A DNA stretch of 64,000 nucleotides, taken from positions 186,001 to 250,000 of the forward strand of contig NZ_JAQTIC010000002.1 of NCBI RefSeq assembly GCF_029433445.1, in the 5' to 3' direction. Shown here piece after piece: positions 38,864-52,997 of this stretch. The first letter of the stretch is position 1. Each line of letters begins with the position of its first letter. The notes under the pieces were generated by a model. It was not told the DNA's origin. It did no database searches and saw only the letters and a program-made list of their open reading frames with translations. A program made the translations under genes and the position numbers. This DNA is from Lactobacillus sp. ESL0701 (lineage in GTDB: Bacteria; Bacillota; Bacilli; Lactobacillales; Lactobacillaceae).

Positions 38864-38896
38864 AAAAAACGGATACACTCTCGTGCATCCGTTTTA
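38864..38896 (-). terminator. Terminator of the ATP synthase operon
   Basis: AAAACGGATGCAC pairs with GTGTATCCGTTTT (one G-U) on the minus strand, with a T-rich tail, 13 bases after the atpC stop. Confidence 0.85.
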
Positions 38897-38908
38897 AAAC
38901 TCATATTA

Positions 38909-39346
38909 CTAATTATCAGAATTGTAAACACTAATCCGGTTTACAGCTCGTTTTAACGCAACCTGAGCTCTCTGTAATGAACGTTGATCATGCTGCTTCT
39001 TTGCTTCTTCCATGCGCTTTTGTGCTCGATCACGAGCAGCTTGTGCCCGTGAAACATCAATGTTTTTGGCACGTTCAGCACTATCAGCAATAATTGTAGC
39101 AACGTTATCTGAAAATTCAAAATAACCGCCACTTACAGCAATATGATTAACGGCCTCGTTCATTTCTTGACTACGCTTAACCTTAACTTCACCAATTGCT
39201 AGTGGAGTTAGAATCGGCAAGTGATTGTACATGATTGAACGTTGACCATCAATCGCCCGCATTTCCACAATACTGGAATGATGCGAATAGATCACGCCAT
39301 CAGGAGTGACAACATTTACCAAAAAAAGTTTCTCTGGATCTGCCAT
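38909..39346 (-). CDS. atpC: ATP synthase F1 epsilon subunit
   Basis: 145 residues: N-terminal beta-sandwich ([27 protein letters not shown] region) and C-terminal two-helix hairpin rich in A, R and K. Links gamma to the c-ring and damps ATP hydrolysis. Last gene of the operon, 11 bases after atpD. Confidence 0.97.
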   Translation of the reverse strand: MADPEKLFLVNVVTPDGVIYSHHSSIVEMRAIDGQRSIMYNHLPILTPLAIGEVKVKRSQEMNEAVNHIAVSGGYFEFSDNVATIIADSAERAKNIDVSRAQAARDRAQKRMEEAKKQHDQRSLQRAQVALKRAVNRISVYNSDN

Positions 39347-39357
39347 TTGACATCACC

Positions 39358-41783
<2,426 letters not shown>

Positions 41784-41793
41784 AAGCTACCTC

Positions 41794-43867
<2,074 letters not shown>

Positions 43868-43868
<1 letters not shown>

Positions 43869-44377
43869 TATTCATTCAGCCCCTTAATGAATTGATCGAC
43901 TAAATCTTTTTGATCAGCAGCAGATAAGTTTTTAGAAATCACCTTTTCAGCAATTGCTACCGAAATATCTGCAACTTGACCACGCGCTTCATTCAAAGCA
44001 TCGGCTTTTGCTTGAGCAGCATCAGCTTTTGCTTTATCGTGAATTGAAGCAGCATCAGTATTGGCATCAGCCACAATCTTGCTGCTTGTCTTTTGCGCGT
44101 TAGCCTTGGCATCAGAGAGAATCTGAGTTGCCTCTTGTCTTGAATTCTTCAAGGCAGCTTCACGCTCATTAGCTAAAACTTCAGCTTTTTTACGATCGCT
44201 TGCAGCCGAATCCAAATCATTAATTACCTTTTGGCGCCGTTTTTCCATCATGTCGGAAACTGGTCCCCAAGCATAATGCTTAACTAGCACTAACAAAATT
44301 GCAAAAACAATTAAATACCAAAGGGTATTGCCAAGATAAATATGACCTGAGGCTGCAAATAAAGTTTGAAATGTCAT
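43868..44377 (-). CDS. atpF: ATP synthase Fo b subunit
   Basis: 169 residues: one N-terminal membrane helix (about 17-35) and a long A/K/D/E-rich coiled coil, the peripheral stator. Frame and position between atpE and atpH support the call. Confidence 0.96.
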
Positions 44378-44421
44378 TTACTGCCCTTCTCTCTTTTTCA
44401 ACCTAAATCTTTTAGTAAAAA

Positions 44422-44649
<228 letters not shown>

Positions 44650-44664
44650 TTAACCTCCAAAAAA

Positions 44665-45378
44665 TTATTCCTTTGTAACCTTTTTTCCAATGTAAACCAT
44701 CGACAAAGTTACGAAAACATATGCTTGGATAGAGCCAATGAAGACAGAGAAACCTTGCCAAATCATTGCAAGCGGCGCTGCTAAAACTAACGTAGAAATA
44801 CCAAAGCTTGGAGCTAAACTATTTCCAATTAACGTTAACAGAACTTCACCAGCATAGATATTCCCGTATAAACGCAAAGACAACGTTAAAAAGTTAGTAA
44901 TTTCCTCAATCATATTAATTGGGAACAAAAAACCAACTGGTGCAGCGTAATTGCGCCAAAATCCACCAACGCCGAACTTTTGTATTCCAAACGTGAATGA
45001 TAGAAGCAAGGTCATCATTGCAAACGACATTGTCGTCACTGGGTCAGCTGTTGGCGACTTGACAAACATATAGTCGCCAGCTTTGACTTCCAAGAACAGA
45101 CCAAGCATGTTCATAAACCAAATAAAGAGAAATAAAACGAAAGCATAAAGCGATAAATGCTTCTGCGCATCTTCATCTTCAACATTGTCTTTAACAATAT
45201 TATTCGTGAAATCGAGTAGATACTCTAGCGCATTTTGCTTTTTGTTTGGTTTCATTTCAACTTTACGTGAAAGCCAAATACAGACAAATAAAATCACGGC
45301 TGCCATTAAAGTTGAGCCAATAATCCCACTAAGATCAAAGTTTAAGCCCAAAAATTTAAAAACAAATGATTTCTCCAT
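44665..45378 (-). CDS. atpB: ATP synthase Fo a subunit
   Basis: Proton channel subunit, 237 residues, five or six membrane helices. The essential Arg lies in LSLRLYGNIYAGEVLL; the last helix holds IQAYVFVTLSMVYIG. ATG 45378 is chosen because GGGAGG sits 11 bases upstream; an in-frame TTG ten codons earlier is unlikely. First gene of the operon; no atpI precedes it. Confidence 0.96.
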   Translation of the reverse strand: MEKSFVFKFLGLNFDLSGIIGSTLMAAVILFVCIWLSRKVEMKPNKKQNALEYLLDFTNNIVKDNVEDEDAQKHLSLYAFVLFLFIWFMNMLGLFLEVKAGDYMFVKSPTADPVTTMSFAMMTLLLSFTFGIQKFGVGGFWRNYAAPVGFLFPINMIEEITNFLTLSLRLYGNIYAGEVLLTLIGNSLAPSFGISTLVLAAPLAMIWQGFSVFIGSIQAYVFVTLSMVYIGKKVTKE

Positions 45379-45496
45379 TACTTCGCGGACCTCCCTTCCT
45401 GTGCTCAATTATCGAACACTCATACAATATTAACACCAAACAATAATTTTGTGAAAAATTGTAAGCGAATTCTATAATTAATTTATCAAATGTAGA

Positions 45497-46126
45497 TTAT
45501 TTGGTCCCAAACAGCCGATCACCAGCATCACCAAGACCTGGGAAGATGTAGCCATTTGACAATAATTCTTCATCTTCAGCTGCAGCATAAATATCAACAT
45601 CTGGATTTTCTTCTTGAATTGCCTTAACACCTTCTGGTGCAGCAACCAAAACGGCTAATCTAATATCCTTAACGCCGCGCTTCTTCAAGGCACCAATCGC
45701 CATGTTAGCTGAACCACCGGTTGCAAGCATTGGATCAACAATTAAGCATTCACGTTCTGCAATATCCTTTGGCATCTTGCAGAAATATTCATGTGGCTTC
45801 AAAGTTTCTTCATCGCGGTACATCCCAATAACACCGACTTTAGCTGAAGGAATCATTTCCATTACACCATTCAACATCCCCATACCAGCACGTAAGATTG
45901 GTACAATGGTCAACTTTTTACCGGCAATTTCCTTTTGGGTAGTTTTACCAATTGGCGTCTCAATTTCTACATCCTTTAATGGCAAATCTCTGGTGATTTC
46001 ATAAGTCATAAGACCACCAATTTCACCAACAATGCGCCGAAATTCATTAGAACTCGTTTCCTTACGTCTGATAATGGTTAATTTGTGTTGAATCAATGGG
46101 TGATCCAAAACTGTAAATTTGCCCAT
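45497..46126 (-). CDS. upp: Uracil phosphoribosyltransferase
   Basis: Pyrimidine salvage enzyme making UMP from uracil and PRPP, 209 residues. PRPP loop is [14 protein letters not shown]; the uracil-binding end is [17 protein letters not shown]. Commonly located just before the ATP synthase operon in Firmicutes. Confidence 0.98.
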   Translation of the reverse strand: MGKFTVLDHPLIQHKLTIIRRKETSSNEFRRIVGEIGGLMTYEITRDLPLKDVEIETPIGKTTQKEIAGKKLTIVPILRAGMGMLNGVMEMIPSAKVGVIGMYRDEETLKPHEYFCKMPKDIAERECLIVDPMLATGGSANMAIGALKKRGVKDIRLAVLVAAPEGVKAIQEENPDVDIYAAAEDEELLSNGYIFPGLGDAGDRLFGTK

Positions 46127-46211
46127 AGTTTCCTCCTAAAAATATAAATTATCCTTAACAAGTATTTTAATCAAAAAAGTAAAGGGTTTAAAGTCATTTG
46201 CAGGTAAATTT

Positions 46212-47216
46212 TTATTTTGCCTGATAATGGTGACCCGCAGCCGCCTTATTTAACCGGTTCATATAAGCCAAAGTTGCTTCACTGCCACTAAAACCTTGAA
46301 CAAAAATCTGCTTAATATTCTTTTTATCGTCAAAATAGCGCAACCCGCCAAATAATTGGTGGTCAGCATCTACTAAATTCTGTCCCAAACTAAATTTGTT
46401 TTCTTTTGGTGCCGCAATTTTAGCTAATTCAGAATCAAGCGCCATGACACCTGTTGTCTCATCAAAATTAATCTGCGCAAAGTCCTTAGCATCATCAACA
46501 ACCATTACAGCAGCTGCTGGTGCATAATGACGATATTTCATTCCTGGGGCTTTTGGTACAGCCTGATCGCTTACCTTGCCAGTGTTAATTAATACTTCTT
46601 CGCCTAAAACTGCACTTAATTCTTCTGGAGTAATTTCACCTGGACGCAAAACAACTGGGTTTGCAACCGATAAGTCAATAATTGTTGATTCTAGACCTAC
46701 TCTTGCCTCACCACCATCAATAATACCGGCAATCTTGCCCTTAAGATCATGATACACATGTTGTGCTGTTGTCGGACTAGGTTTAGTCGAGGTATTAGCT
46801 GATGGCCCCACAATTGGAGAACCCAACTTGGCAATTAAATCATGCGTCAATGGATCATCTGGGCAGCGAAAGGCAACTGTATCAAGTCCACCAGTAACCG
46901 CGCTAGGTAAACTCCCCGGCTTAACAAACAGCAAAATAGTTAATGGACCCGGCCAGAAGTGCTTAATTAACTTTTGGGCACGTTCTGGAACTTCCTTAGC
47001 ATACTTTGCCATCATTTCAGCATCTGAAACTGTCACGATTAGTGGATTATCACTCGGCCTGCCTTTGGCTGCATAAACACCCTTGACCGACTTTTCGTTA
47101 GTGGCAATTGCCCCAAGACCATAAACCGTTTCTGTTGGAAAAGCGACTAATTCACCCGCAGCCAGTAATTTGACGGCATCATCAATTTGTCCTTCTGAAA
47201 AAATTTTCGTTTCCAT
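46212..47216 (-). CDS. Sua5-type threonylcarbamoyl-AMP synthase
   Basis: First enzyme of tRNA t6A37 synthesis, making threonylcarbamoyl-AMP from Thr, bicarbonate and ATP. 334 residues: YrdC/TsaC domain (VAFPTETVYGLG, KGRPSDNPL, GPSANTSTKPSPT) plus a C-terminal Sua5 domain, so the long form (ywlC/sua5). Starts directly after the prmC stop. Confidence 0.95.
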   Translation of the reverse strand: METKIFSEGQIDDAVKLLAAGELVAFPTETVYGLGAIATNEKSVKGVYAAKGRPSDNPLIVTVSDAEMMAKYAKEVPERAQKLIKHFWPGPLTILLFVKPGSLPSAVTGGLDTVAFRCPDDPLTHDLIAKLGSPIVGPSANTSTKPSPTTAQHVYHDLKGKIAGIIDGGEARVGLESTIIDLSVANPVVLRPGEITPEELSAVLGEEVLINTGKVSDQAVPKAPGMKYRHYAPAAAVMVVDDAKDFAQINFDETTGVMALDSELAKIAAPKENKFSLGQNLVDADHQLFGGLRYFDDKKNIKQIFVQGFSGSEATLAYMNRLNKAAAGHHYQAK

Positions 47217-48065
47217 TTACTTATTCCACTTTCCGTAAACCATGCGTGGCTTACCTGCCATGTCATTTTTAAATTCGACCGTAAAGTCTGGCAGTTCTTT
47301 GGCAAATAAGTCGCTTAACTGCTCTTGTTCACTAAAGCCATACTCCAAAAAGAACTCGCCATGACTATTTAAATGCTCACGGACTTGTTTGGCAAATTTT
47401 TGGTAAAAATCTAAGCCATTTTTGCCGCCAAATAAAGCTTCTTTGGGCTCATTTTGCAAGACATTTTGGTCCATGACATTTTTTTCTGTTTCCTTAATAT
47501 AAGGCGGATTAGAAATAATCTTGTCAAATTTTTCTAAGCCAATTAACACGTTAGCCTTTCGAACTGTCACATCAAGGTCGTAGTTTACAAAATTCTCCTC
47601 ACTTGTCCGTAATGCTGCATCAGTAACGTCTGAAGCATATAAATCTAGATCAGTAATTCCCTGTTTAGCTGCTTCTTTTGCCAAGGCAACCGTAATGCAG
47701 CCGGAACCTGTACCCAAATCCAAAACCTTGTCACCTGATTTTAAATGAGCTAATGCCCAATTAACTAACTCTTCAGTTTCAAAACGGGGAATTAAAACAC
47801 CACGTTGAACCATGATTTTATAGCCATAAAACCAGGCATAGCCCAAAATATATTGCGGTGATACTCCCTTAGCTAATTTATTAATATCCTTTTGCGCCTG
47901 TTTCAATTGCGCTGGGGTTAATTCTAAGTCCTGCTTTAGCGCAAACTCACTGGGCGTTAAGTCTAATCGTTCGGCCAATAGGTATTCAACATCTTCAGGG
48001 CGCGCCGCTGGTGCAGTTTCCGTCGCCCAAATTTGTAAATCTTTTAGTGTTGTTAATTTAGGCAT
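47217..48065 (-). CDS. prmC: PrmC, release factor glutamine methyltransferase
   Basis: Methylates the GGQ glutamine of release factors. 282 residues; SAM motif [11 protein letters not shown] and catalytic ISNPPYI are intact. Overlaps the prfA 3' end by 8 bases, coupling it to its substrate's gene. Confidence 0.97.
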   Translation of the reverse strand: MPKLTTLKDLQIWATETAPAARPEDVEYLLAERLDLTPSEFALKQDLELTPAQLKQAQKDINKLAKGVSPQYILGYAWFYGYKIMVQRGVLIPRFETEELVNWALAHLKSGDKVLDLGTGSGCITVALAKEAAKQGITDLDLYASDVTDAALRTSEENFVNYDLDVTVRKANVLIGLEKFDKIISNPPYIKETEKNVMDQNVLQNEPKEALFGGKNGLDFYQKFAKQVREHLNSHGEFFLEYGFSEQEQLSDLFAKELPDFTVEFKNDMAGKPRMVYGKWNK

Positions 48066-49146
48066 TTTGATCGGCTAACTCCTCTAACTGCTTAGTTTGG
48101 TTATACAAAATTAACGCATCGATAATTTCATCCATTTCACCGTTCATTACCCGGTCAAGCTTGTTTAACGTAAAGCCAATTCGGTGGTCAGTTACCCGAT
48201 TCTGCGGATAATTATAAGTCCGAATCCGTTCTGAACGGTCACCAGTACCAACGGCGCTCTTTCTTTTAGCATCATATTGGTCGCGGTTTTGACTTTCATA
48301 GTAGTCGTAAACCCGTGACTTCAAAATTTGCATTGCTTTTTCCCGGTTCTGTTGCTGACTACGTTGATCCTGCATGGCCACCACAATTCCAGTTGGCAAG
48401 TGCGTCATCCGCACGGCACTGGAAGTCTTGTTAATATGCTGACCACCAGCACCACTTGAACGGTAAACATCAACCCTAATGTCTTTAGGATCAAGATCTA
48501 AATCGACCTGTTCATATTCAGGCATAACGGCAACAGTTGCAGTTGACGTATGTACCCGACCTTGTGATTCAGTTACTGGTACCCGTTGTACTCGATGGGC
48601 ACCATTTTCGTACTTGAGCTTAGAATAAACCTTATCACCAGTAATCATAATGGCAATTCGCTTATAACCACCAACTTCTGTTGGTTCACTATCAACTACT
48701 GATACCTGCCAATTTTGTCGTTCAGCGTATTTTTCATACATTCTGAGCAAATCACCAGCAAACAAGGAAGCTTCATCCCCACCAGCAGCACCACGGATTT
48801 CCATGATAATATCCTTATCATCATTAGGATCCTTTGGCAGCATTAAGATTTTAATTTGGTCTTCCAATTCACTGATTTCTTGTTCAAGCTCGTGGTTTTC
48901 TTCCTTAGCCATTTCAACTAAGTCGCTATCACTTTCGCTTGAAATAATTTCCTTGTTATCGGCAATTTCTTGCTTATCCGCCTTATATTTTTGATACTTT
49001 TCTACTACATCGCGCAAATCTGCTTCTTCTTTTGAGATTTCCATGTAGCGCTTAGTATCATTGATGACTTCTGGATCAGCCATCATTTCTTGAAGCTCTT
49101 CATAATGGGCTACTAACCCCTCGAGCTGTGCCATAACTTTATCCAT
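48058..49146 (-). CDS. prfA: Peptide chain release factor 1
   Basis: Reads UAA/UAG and frees the peptide; 362 residues. [15 protein letters not shown] carries the GGQ, and the RF1-type PxT tripeptide appears in [10 protein letters not shown], distinguishing it from RF2. Part of the tdk-prfA-prmC-sua5 run. Confidence 0.98.
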   Translation of the reverse strand: MDKVMAQLEGLVAHYEELQEMMADPEVINDTKRYMEISKEEADLRDVVEKYQKYKADKQEIADNKEIISSESDSDLVEMAKEENHELEQEISELEDQIKILMLPKDPNDDKDIIMEIRGAAGGDEASLFAGDLLRMYEKYAERQNWQVSVVDSEPTEVGGYKRIAIMITGDKVYSKLKYENGAHRVQRVPVTESQGRVHTSTATVAVMPEYEQVDLDLDPKDIRVDVYRSSGAGGQHINKTSSAVRMTHLPTGIVVAMQDQRSQQQNREKAMQILKSRVYDYYESQNRDQYDAKRKSAVGTGDRSERIRTYNYPQNRVTDHRIGFTLNKLDRVMNGEMDEIIDALILYNQTKQLEELADQNA

Positions 49147-49152
49147 ACTTAT

Positions 49153-49764
49153 CTATTCCTCTCTTGTTCTTAATTTCCCCGGGTGAAAATAATGAAAACG
49201 GCAAACAGGATAATAACTTTCATCGCCGCCAATTTGAACCTGTTCACCTTCATAAACAGGTTGACCATCGTGAATCCGCAAGTTCATTGTAGCCTTACGT
49301 CCACAATAGTGGCAAATTGTTTTGATTTCTTTAATTTTATCCGCAAAAATCAGAAGGTTCTTACTACCTTCGAATAATTTGTTTTGAAAATCGTTTTTAA
49401 GACCAAATGTCATTACTGGTATCTTAAGTTCATCAACTATTCTGGCACATTCTAAGACATGATGCCGCTCCAAAAATTGTGCCTCATCAATGAAGACACA
49501 GGCAATTGAACCATCACCGCGTTTTTCATCTTCAGCGTTTAATTTTTGGATATAATCAAAAATATTTGTCTGCGACTCAATCGGAACTGCATCCCGGTGC
49601 AATCCGATTCTTGAAGCAACCGTGCCAACACCACTACGATTATCAATACCGCTAGTCATGAGTGCAATCTTGCGACCTTGGGCTTCATAATTATGCGTAT
49701 CCTTAAGAATTTCAATCGTTTTACCACTACTCATAGCACCATAGTGAAAAAATAATTGTGCCAT
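49153..49764 (-). CDS. tdk: Thymidine kinase
   Basis: Type II (cellular/bacterial) thymidine kinase, 203 residues. P-loop YGAMSSGKT, the DEAQFL Walker B and a zinc site CHYCGRKAT with a later C-x2-H (VCRFH). Its stop lies 6 bases before prfA. Divergent from murT across a 155-base promoter region. Confidence 0.98.
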   Translation of the reverse strand: MAQLFFHYGAMSSGKTIEILKDTHNYEAQGRKIALMTSGIDNRSGVGTVASRIGLHRDAVPIESQTNIFDYIQKLNAEDEKRGDGSIACVFIDEAQFLERHHVLECARIVDELKIPVMTFGLKNDFQNKLFEGSKNLLIFADKIKEIKTICHYCGRKATMNLRIHDGQPVYEGEQVQIGGDESYYPVCRFHYFHPGKLRTREE

Positions 49765-49919
49765 TTTTTGCTCCTTTGTTTAAATTAAATTCACCTAACT
49801 TAACTAGTATAGATGAAAATCAAATTATGTGCAGTTAAATCGTCGTGAAAACTCGTTTTCAACTCGGCGCTATGCTATAGTTATAATGATTTTAAAGTGA
49901 GGGATAGTGAGGGATATAG

Positions 49920-51272
49920 ATGAATCTAAAATCAGGAATTGCCAAGGCTGCTGGTAAATCAAGCTACTGGTTTCTTCATAATGTATTAAAAGGCGGTACC
50001 AGTTTTCCCGGTAAATTAGCAATGAAAATTGACCCGCAGGTTTTAAACGCACTGGCACATGATTATGAAACTGTCATTGTAACTGGAACCAATGGTAAGA
50101 CGATGACGACATCATTAATTGTGGCCGCGTTAAAGCAAAAGTATGGCGACATTCTAACTAATCCGTCAGGTTCTAACATGCAACAAGGCATCGTTACTGC
50201 CTTCTTAGCTCATAAGCAAAAGAAGGTTAAGCGTAAAATTGCGGTCTTAGAGGTTGATGAAGCCAATGTTAAGATGGTTACTGAATTAATTCACCCAAGT
50301 TACTACGTGTTGACCAATATTTTTCGCGACCAAATGGATAGATATGGTGAAATTTACACTACTTACGCCAAAATTGTAGCTGGCATTAAGCTGGCTCCTG
50401 AAGCAACAATTATTGCCAATGGTGATGCCAGTATTTTTTCATCAGTTGATTTGCCTAACAAAAAAGTATTCTACGGGTTTAACTTAGATTCCGCGCAAAA
50501 AGATAACGATACTAAGGCTCCTGTTAATACTGACGGCGTCTTGTGTCCGCAGTGTGACCACGTTATTCACTTTCATGACCGGATTTATGCTAATTTGGGT
50601 GACTTTTTCTGTCCTCATTGCGGCTACAAACGACCAGAATTGAAATACAGTATCAATAAGATTATCAAGCAAACACCTAATCAATTGGCATTTCAAATGG
50701 GTGCCAAGGAATATTCAATTAATATTGGCGGTACCTACAACATTTATAATGCCCTAGCTGCTTATTCTGTTGCCCGTGAGTTCGGTTTGAATGATGATGA
50801 AATTGCACGATCATTTGCTAATAATAAGCGGGTCTTTGGTCGTCAAGAATTAATTAATTATGCTGGTAAAGACATTGACCTGATTTTAGTTAAAAATCCG
50901 GTGGGGCTTGACGAAGTCTTGCATATGTTAAATACCGAACCAGACGACTACTCGCTGGTTGCATTGCTTAACGCCAACCACGCAGACGGAATTGATACGT
51001 CGTGGATTTGGGACGGTCAGTTTGAAGACCTAAACCGTGAGCAGATTAAGCATGTTATTGTTGGTGGCTTGCGTCGTAAAGACATGAACTTTAGGTTAGA
51101 AGTTGCAGGCTTTAATCCTGATAACATGACGATAGCTAACGATAACGACGACTTAATTGCGCAAATCGCTAAACTGCCAACTAAAAAAGTTTACATTTTA
51201 TCAACTTATACTGCCCTTCTCGCCTTGCGTAAAACAATGGCTGAAAAGAAAATTATTAAGGCTGGTATGTAA
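49920..51272 (+). CDS. murT: MurT, lipid II isoglutaminyl synthase ligase subunit
   Basis: Mur-ligase-like protein of 450 residues that, with GatD, amidates D-Glu of lipid II. ATP loop GTNGKTMTT begins near 56; a four-cysteine zinc ribbon (CPQC and CPHC, about 205-230) is inserted in the central domain; the C-terminal DUF1727 region follows. The preceding GAGGGATA gives a ribosome site. In other Firmicutes gatD is normally adjacent; here a terminator follows directly and no gatD is present in the window. Confidence 0.93.
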   Translation: MNLKSGIAKAAGKSSYWFLHNVLKGGTSFPGKLAMKIDPQVLNALAHDYETVIVTGTNGKTMTTSLIVAALKQKYGDILTNPSGSNMQQGIVTAFLAHKQKKVKRKIAVLEVDEANVKMVTELIHPSYYVLTNIFRDQMDRYGEIYTTYAKIVAGIKLAPEATIIANGDASIFSSVDLPNKKVFYGFNLDSAQKDNDTKAPVNTDGVLCPQCDHVIHFHDRIYANLGDFFCPHCGYKRPELKYSINKIIKQTPNQLAFQMGAKEYSINIGGTYNIYNALAAYSVAREFGLNDDEIARSFANNKRVFGRQELINYAGKDIDLILVKNPVGLDEVLHMLNTEPDDYSLVALLNANHADGIDTSWIWDGQFEDLNREQIKHVIVGGLRRKDMNFRLEVAGFNPDNMTIANDNDDLIAQIAKLPTKKVYILSTYTALLALRKTMAEKKIIKAGM

Positions 51273-51280
51273 CAATCAAA

Positions 51281-51314
51281 AAAGACAGTTCTCAATTATG
51301 AGAATTGTCTTTTT
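51281..51314 (+). terminator. Terminator after murT
   Basis: AAAGACA-TTCTCA and TGAGAA-TGTCTTT arms around ATTA, one mismatch, followed by TTTT. Confidence 0.85.
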
Positions 51315-51375
51315 ATTTATAGCAAATTTACTTGCGGCTAAAAACTGGAAACTTAACCAGCTTCTTTCAATTACT

Positions 51376-52110
51376 TTATGGCAACTTGTTATATTCACCA
51401 TTAATAACCGGCTCTAGCCACTGCGTTGAACCAGTCGTAATCGCTAAATGGCTAAACCATGAATCTTTAGCAGCCCCGTGCCAGTGCTTAACCCCATCAT
51501 GAACAACTACCACATCACCTGGATTTAATTCTTGCGGCTGCTTGCCCCATTCTTGACACCAACCACGACCACCAACTGCGAGCAAAATCTGACTGCCGTC
51601 ATGGTGAATATGCCAATTATTATGGCACCCTGGCTCAAAGGTAACATTGCTAACTGGTACAGTTACATCCTTACCATTCGGTGAAACCAAAGCCTTATTA
51701 TAGCTTTTGCCTACAAAATACTGCGCATATCGATCATTACTAGGTCCTGTTTCAAATACTCCCGGCTGTTTAACTTCAGTTGTATCAACATCATCTGACC
51801 AAATTTTCTTAGCACGATTAAAGGTTGACCAGGCTTTAGGCCAGCCAACATAAAATGCAAGCTGTGTAATTTCGGCGACAATCTCTTCTTTAGTGATGCC
51901 ATGTTGCTTACCAATTTTCAAATGAGTGGTAATTTGTTCTGTGTTGCCCATTGCTATCAGTGCCGCAATTGTTACTAGAGAACGATCATGGGCTGACAGT
52001 TCATTTTCTTTAGACCAAACCTGTCCAAATAAAACATCATCGTTTAGAGCCGCAAATTGCGGTGCAAACTTACCCCAATTTTCCCGACCTGCTGTTTGTT
52101 TTTTAGCCAT
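51376..52110 (-). CDS. Carboxymuconolactone decarboxylase-like / cupin fusion protein
   Basis: 244 residues. The N-terminal half (about 15-100) is an AhpD/CMD-like helical domain (LVTIAALIAMGNTEQITTHLKIG) lacking the redox CxxC pair. The C-terminal half is a cupin with metal-ligand candidates in CHNNWHIHHDGSQ and GVKHWHG. Such fusions are widespread in lactobacilli; the substrate is unknown, with quinone, lactone or carbonyl compounds as guesses. Its promoter has the 19-base spacer of MerR-activated genes, and a merR-like gene is divergent to it. Confidence 0.85.
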   Translation of the reverse strand: MAKKQTAGRENWGKFAPQFAALNDDVLFGQVWSKENELSAHDRSLVTIAALIAMGNTEQITTHLKIGKQHGITKEEIVAEITQLAFYVGWPKAWSTFNRAKKIWSDDVDTTEVKQPGVFETGPSNDRYAQYFVGKSYNKALVSPNGKDVTVPVSNVTFEPGCHNNWHIHHDGSQILLAVGGRGWCQEWGKQPQELNPGDVVVVHDGVKHWHGAAKDSWFSHLAITTGSTQWLEPVINGEYNKLP

Positions 52111-52140
52111 TTTAAAAGCCTCCTTAAATTAATTGCCACC

Positions 52141-52171
52141 AGTATAGAACTTAAAGTTAACTTTAAGTCAA
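52141..52171 (-). promoter_or_regulatory. MerR-type promoter with palindromic operator
   Basis: On the minus strand, TTGACT (52171-52166) and TATACT (52146-52141) are separated by 19 bases, too long for free sigma-A recognition. The spacer region carries a perfect 20-bp palindrome ACTTAAAGTT/AACTTTAAGT (52149-52168). This is the standard arrangement for activation by DNA distortion by a MerR-family protein. Confidence 0.9.
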
Positions 52172-52212
52172 GGCGATGTTAGAATTACTTTATTAAATAA
52201 AGAGGAAAAATA

Positions 52213-52647
52213 ATGACAGAGACTATGGAACACAAATATAGTATTGCGGAATTTAGTGCACTGTTTGACCTAAAACCGTCAACGTTGCGCTTTTACGAAA
52301 AAGAAGAATTGATTAGACCGCAACGTTCAGCCAATGGCCACCGCTTTTATGTCGACGCTGACGTGCAATGGATGAAATTCTTGGAGCACCTTAAAGGTAC
52401 AGGAATGAGTATTACTGATTTAAAAAAATACGTTGCTTGGCGCAATCAAGGCGATCAAACAATTCCCGAACGGCTCGAATTACTTCGTACGACTAAACAG
52501 AATTTTTTGAAACAGTTGGACGAGGTCCAGCATCACCTGCAAATTTTAAACGATAAGATTAACTGGTATGAGGGAAAACAAGCTGGTGTAATTACTGAAG
52601 ATGAAAGTTTTGCGGCATATTTAGCTAAAATGGGACACCATGAGTAA
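52213..52647 (+). CDS. MerR-family transcriptional regulator
   Basis: 144 residues. The N-terminal winged helix is YSIAEFSALFDLKPSTLRFYEKEELI, followed by RSANGHRFY and a dimerisation coiled coil (about 85-125). No cysteine metal site is visible, so it resembles the AdhR/YyaN-like subgroup sensing small organic electrophiles rather than metals. It is divergent from the CMD-cupin gene and its start is 45 bases from the palindrome, so it likely controls both. Confidence 0.93.
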   Translation: MTETMEHKYSIAEFSALFDLKPSTLRFYEKEELIRPQRSANGHRFYVDADVQWMKFLEHLKGTGMSITDLKKYVAWRNQGDQTIPERLELLRTTKQNFLKQLDEVQHHLQILNDKINWYEGKQAGVITEDESFAAYLAKMGHHE

Positions 52648-52667
52648 TTTCATCAGATTGTTTTAAA

Positions 52668-52696
52668 AAAGCTCCCGCCATTTTGGCGGAAGCCTT
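52668..52696. terminator. Hairpin downstream of merR
   Basis: GCTCCCGCC pairs with GGCGGAAGC (one mismatch) around ATTTT. The T-run is on the minus strand side, so it favours stopping leftward transcripts but may also end merR mRNA. Confidence 0.65.
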
Positions 52697-52796
52697 ATAA
52701 ATCAGGATAACTCAAAAATATTTCTGACAATTACTATAGTTTTTAATTCTGTCCTTCAAATACTACTTCAGTATCTCAGCTAATTAAACCTGCTAT

Positions 52797-52833
52797 AATA
52801 AAAAGGAGCAGCAGGTTTACCTGCTTACCCCCC
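52797..52833 (-). terminator. Terminator of the small toxin-like mRNA
   Basis: Minus strand: GGGG and CUCC outer arms (one G-U), inner AGCAGG/CCTGCT stem with a TAAA loop, then TTTTTATT. It lies about 15 bases past the stop of the 27-codon gene. Confidence 0.75.
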
Positions 52834-52846
52834 TTTAAATCTTGGG

Positions 52847-52930
52847 CTATTTCTTAAAATGGTCATATAACCATGAAGAAATTAAGTTAGCTAGTATACC
52901 TGATACTAGACCCAAAAGAAATGTTTCCAT
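52847..52930 (-). CDS. 27-residue hydrophobic peptide, candidate type I toxin
   Basis: ATG 52930 to TAG 52847. The peptide opens METFLLGLVSG, forms one membrane helix, has a Trp near the interface (SSWLYDH) and ends in FKK, the plan of Fst/Lpt-like type I toxins, though I cannot place it in a named family. GGAGG is 12 bases upstream but is held in a 5-bp hairpin. It has its own promoter, leader and terminator, and a divergent RNA carries antisense to its start region. Too short for ordinary gene callers. Confidence 0.75.
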   Translation of the reverse strand: METFLLGLVSGILANLISSWLYDHFKK

Positions 52931-52932
52931 TT

Positions 52933-52946
52933 GAGGTTTACACCTC
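52933..52946 (-). promoter_or_regulatory. SD-sequestering GUAA tetraloop hairpin in the toxin leader
   Basis: Minus strand GAGGT-GTAA-ACCTC: five base pairs closed by a GNRA tetraloop, burying most of the AGGAGG ribosome site. This would keep translation low until refolding. Confidence 0.75.
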
Positions 52947-52962
52947 CTAGAATTACCATAAT

Positions 52963-52981
52963 TAAGATTGGTTAAGTCTTA
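52963..52981 (-). promoter_or_regulatory. Leader hairpin with kissing-loop complement
   Basis: Minus strand TAAGA/TCTTA stem with a 9-base loop containing TAACCAA. That heptamer is the exact complement of the 7-base loop TTGGTTA in the antitoxin RNA candidate (53095-53101). Confidence 0.7.
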
Positions 52982-52997
52982 GATAATTCCATTTGTC

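Noticed and set aside
52785-52850. Plus-strand extended -10 TGCTATAAT near 52791-52799, pointing into the toxin mRNA 3' end, as an alternative antisense promoter
   Set aside because: No -35 and no clear terminator follows on the plus strand; the element overlaps the T-rich tail region of the toxin terminator. The RNA at 53053-53149 explains the antisense logic far better.
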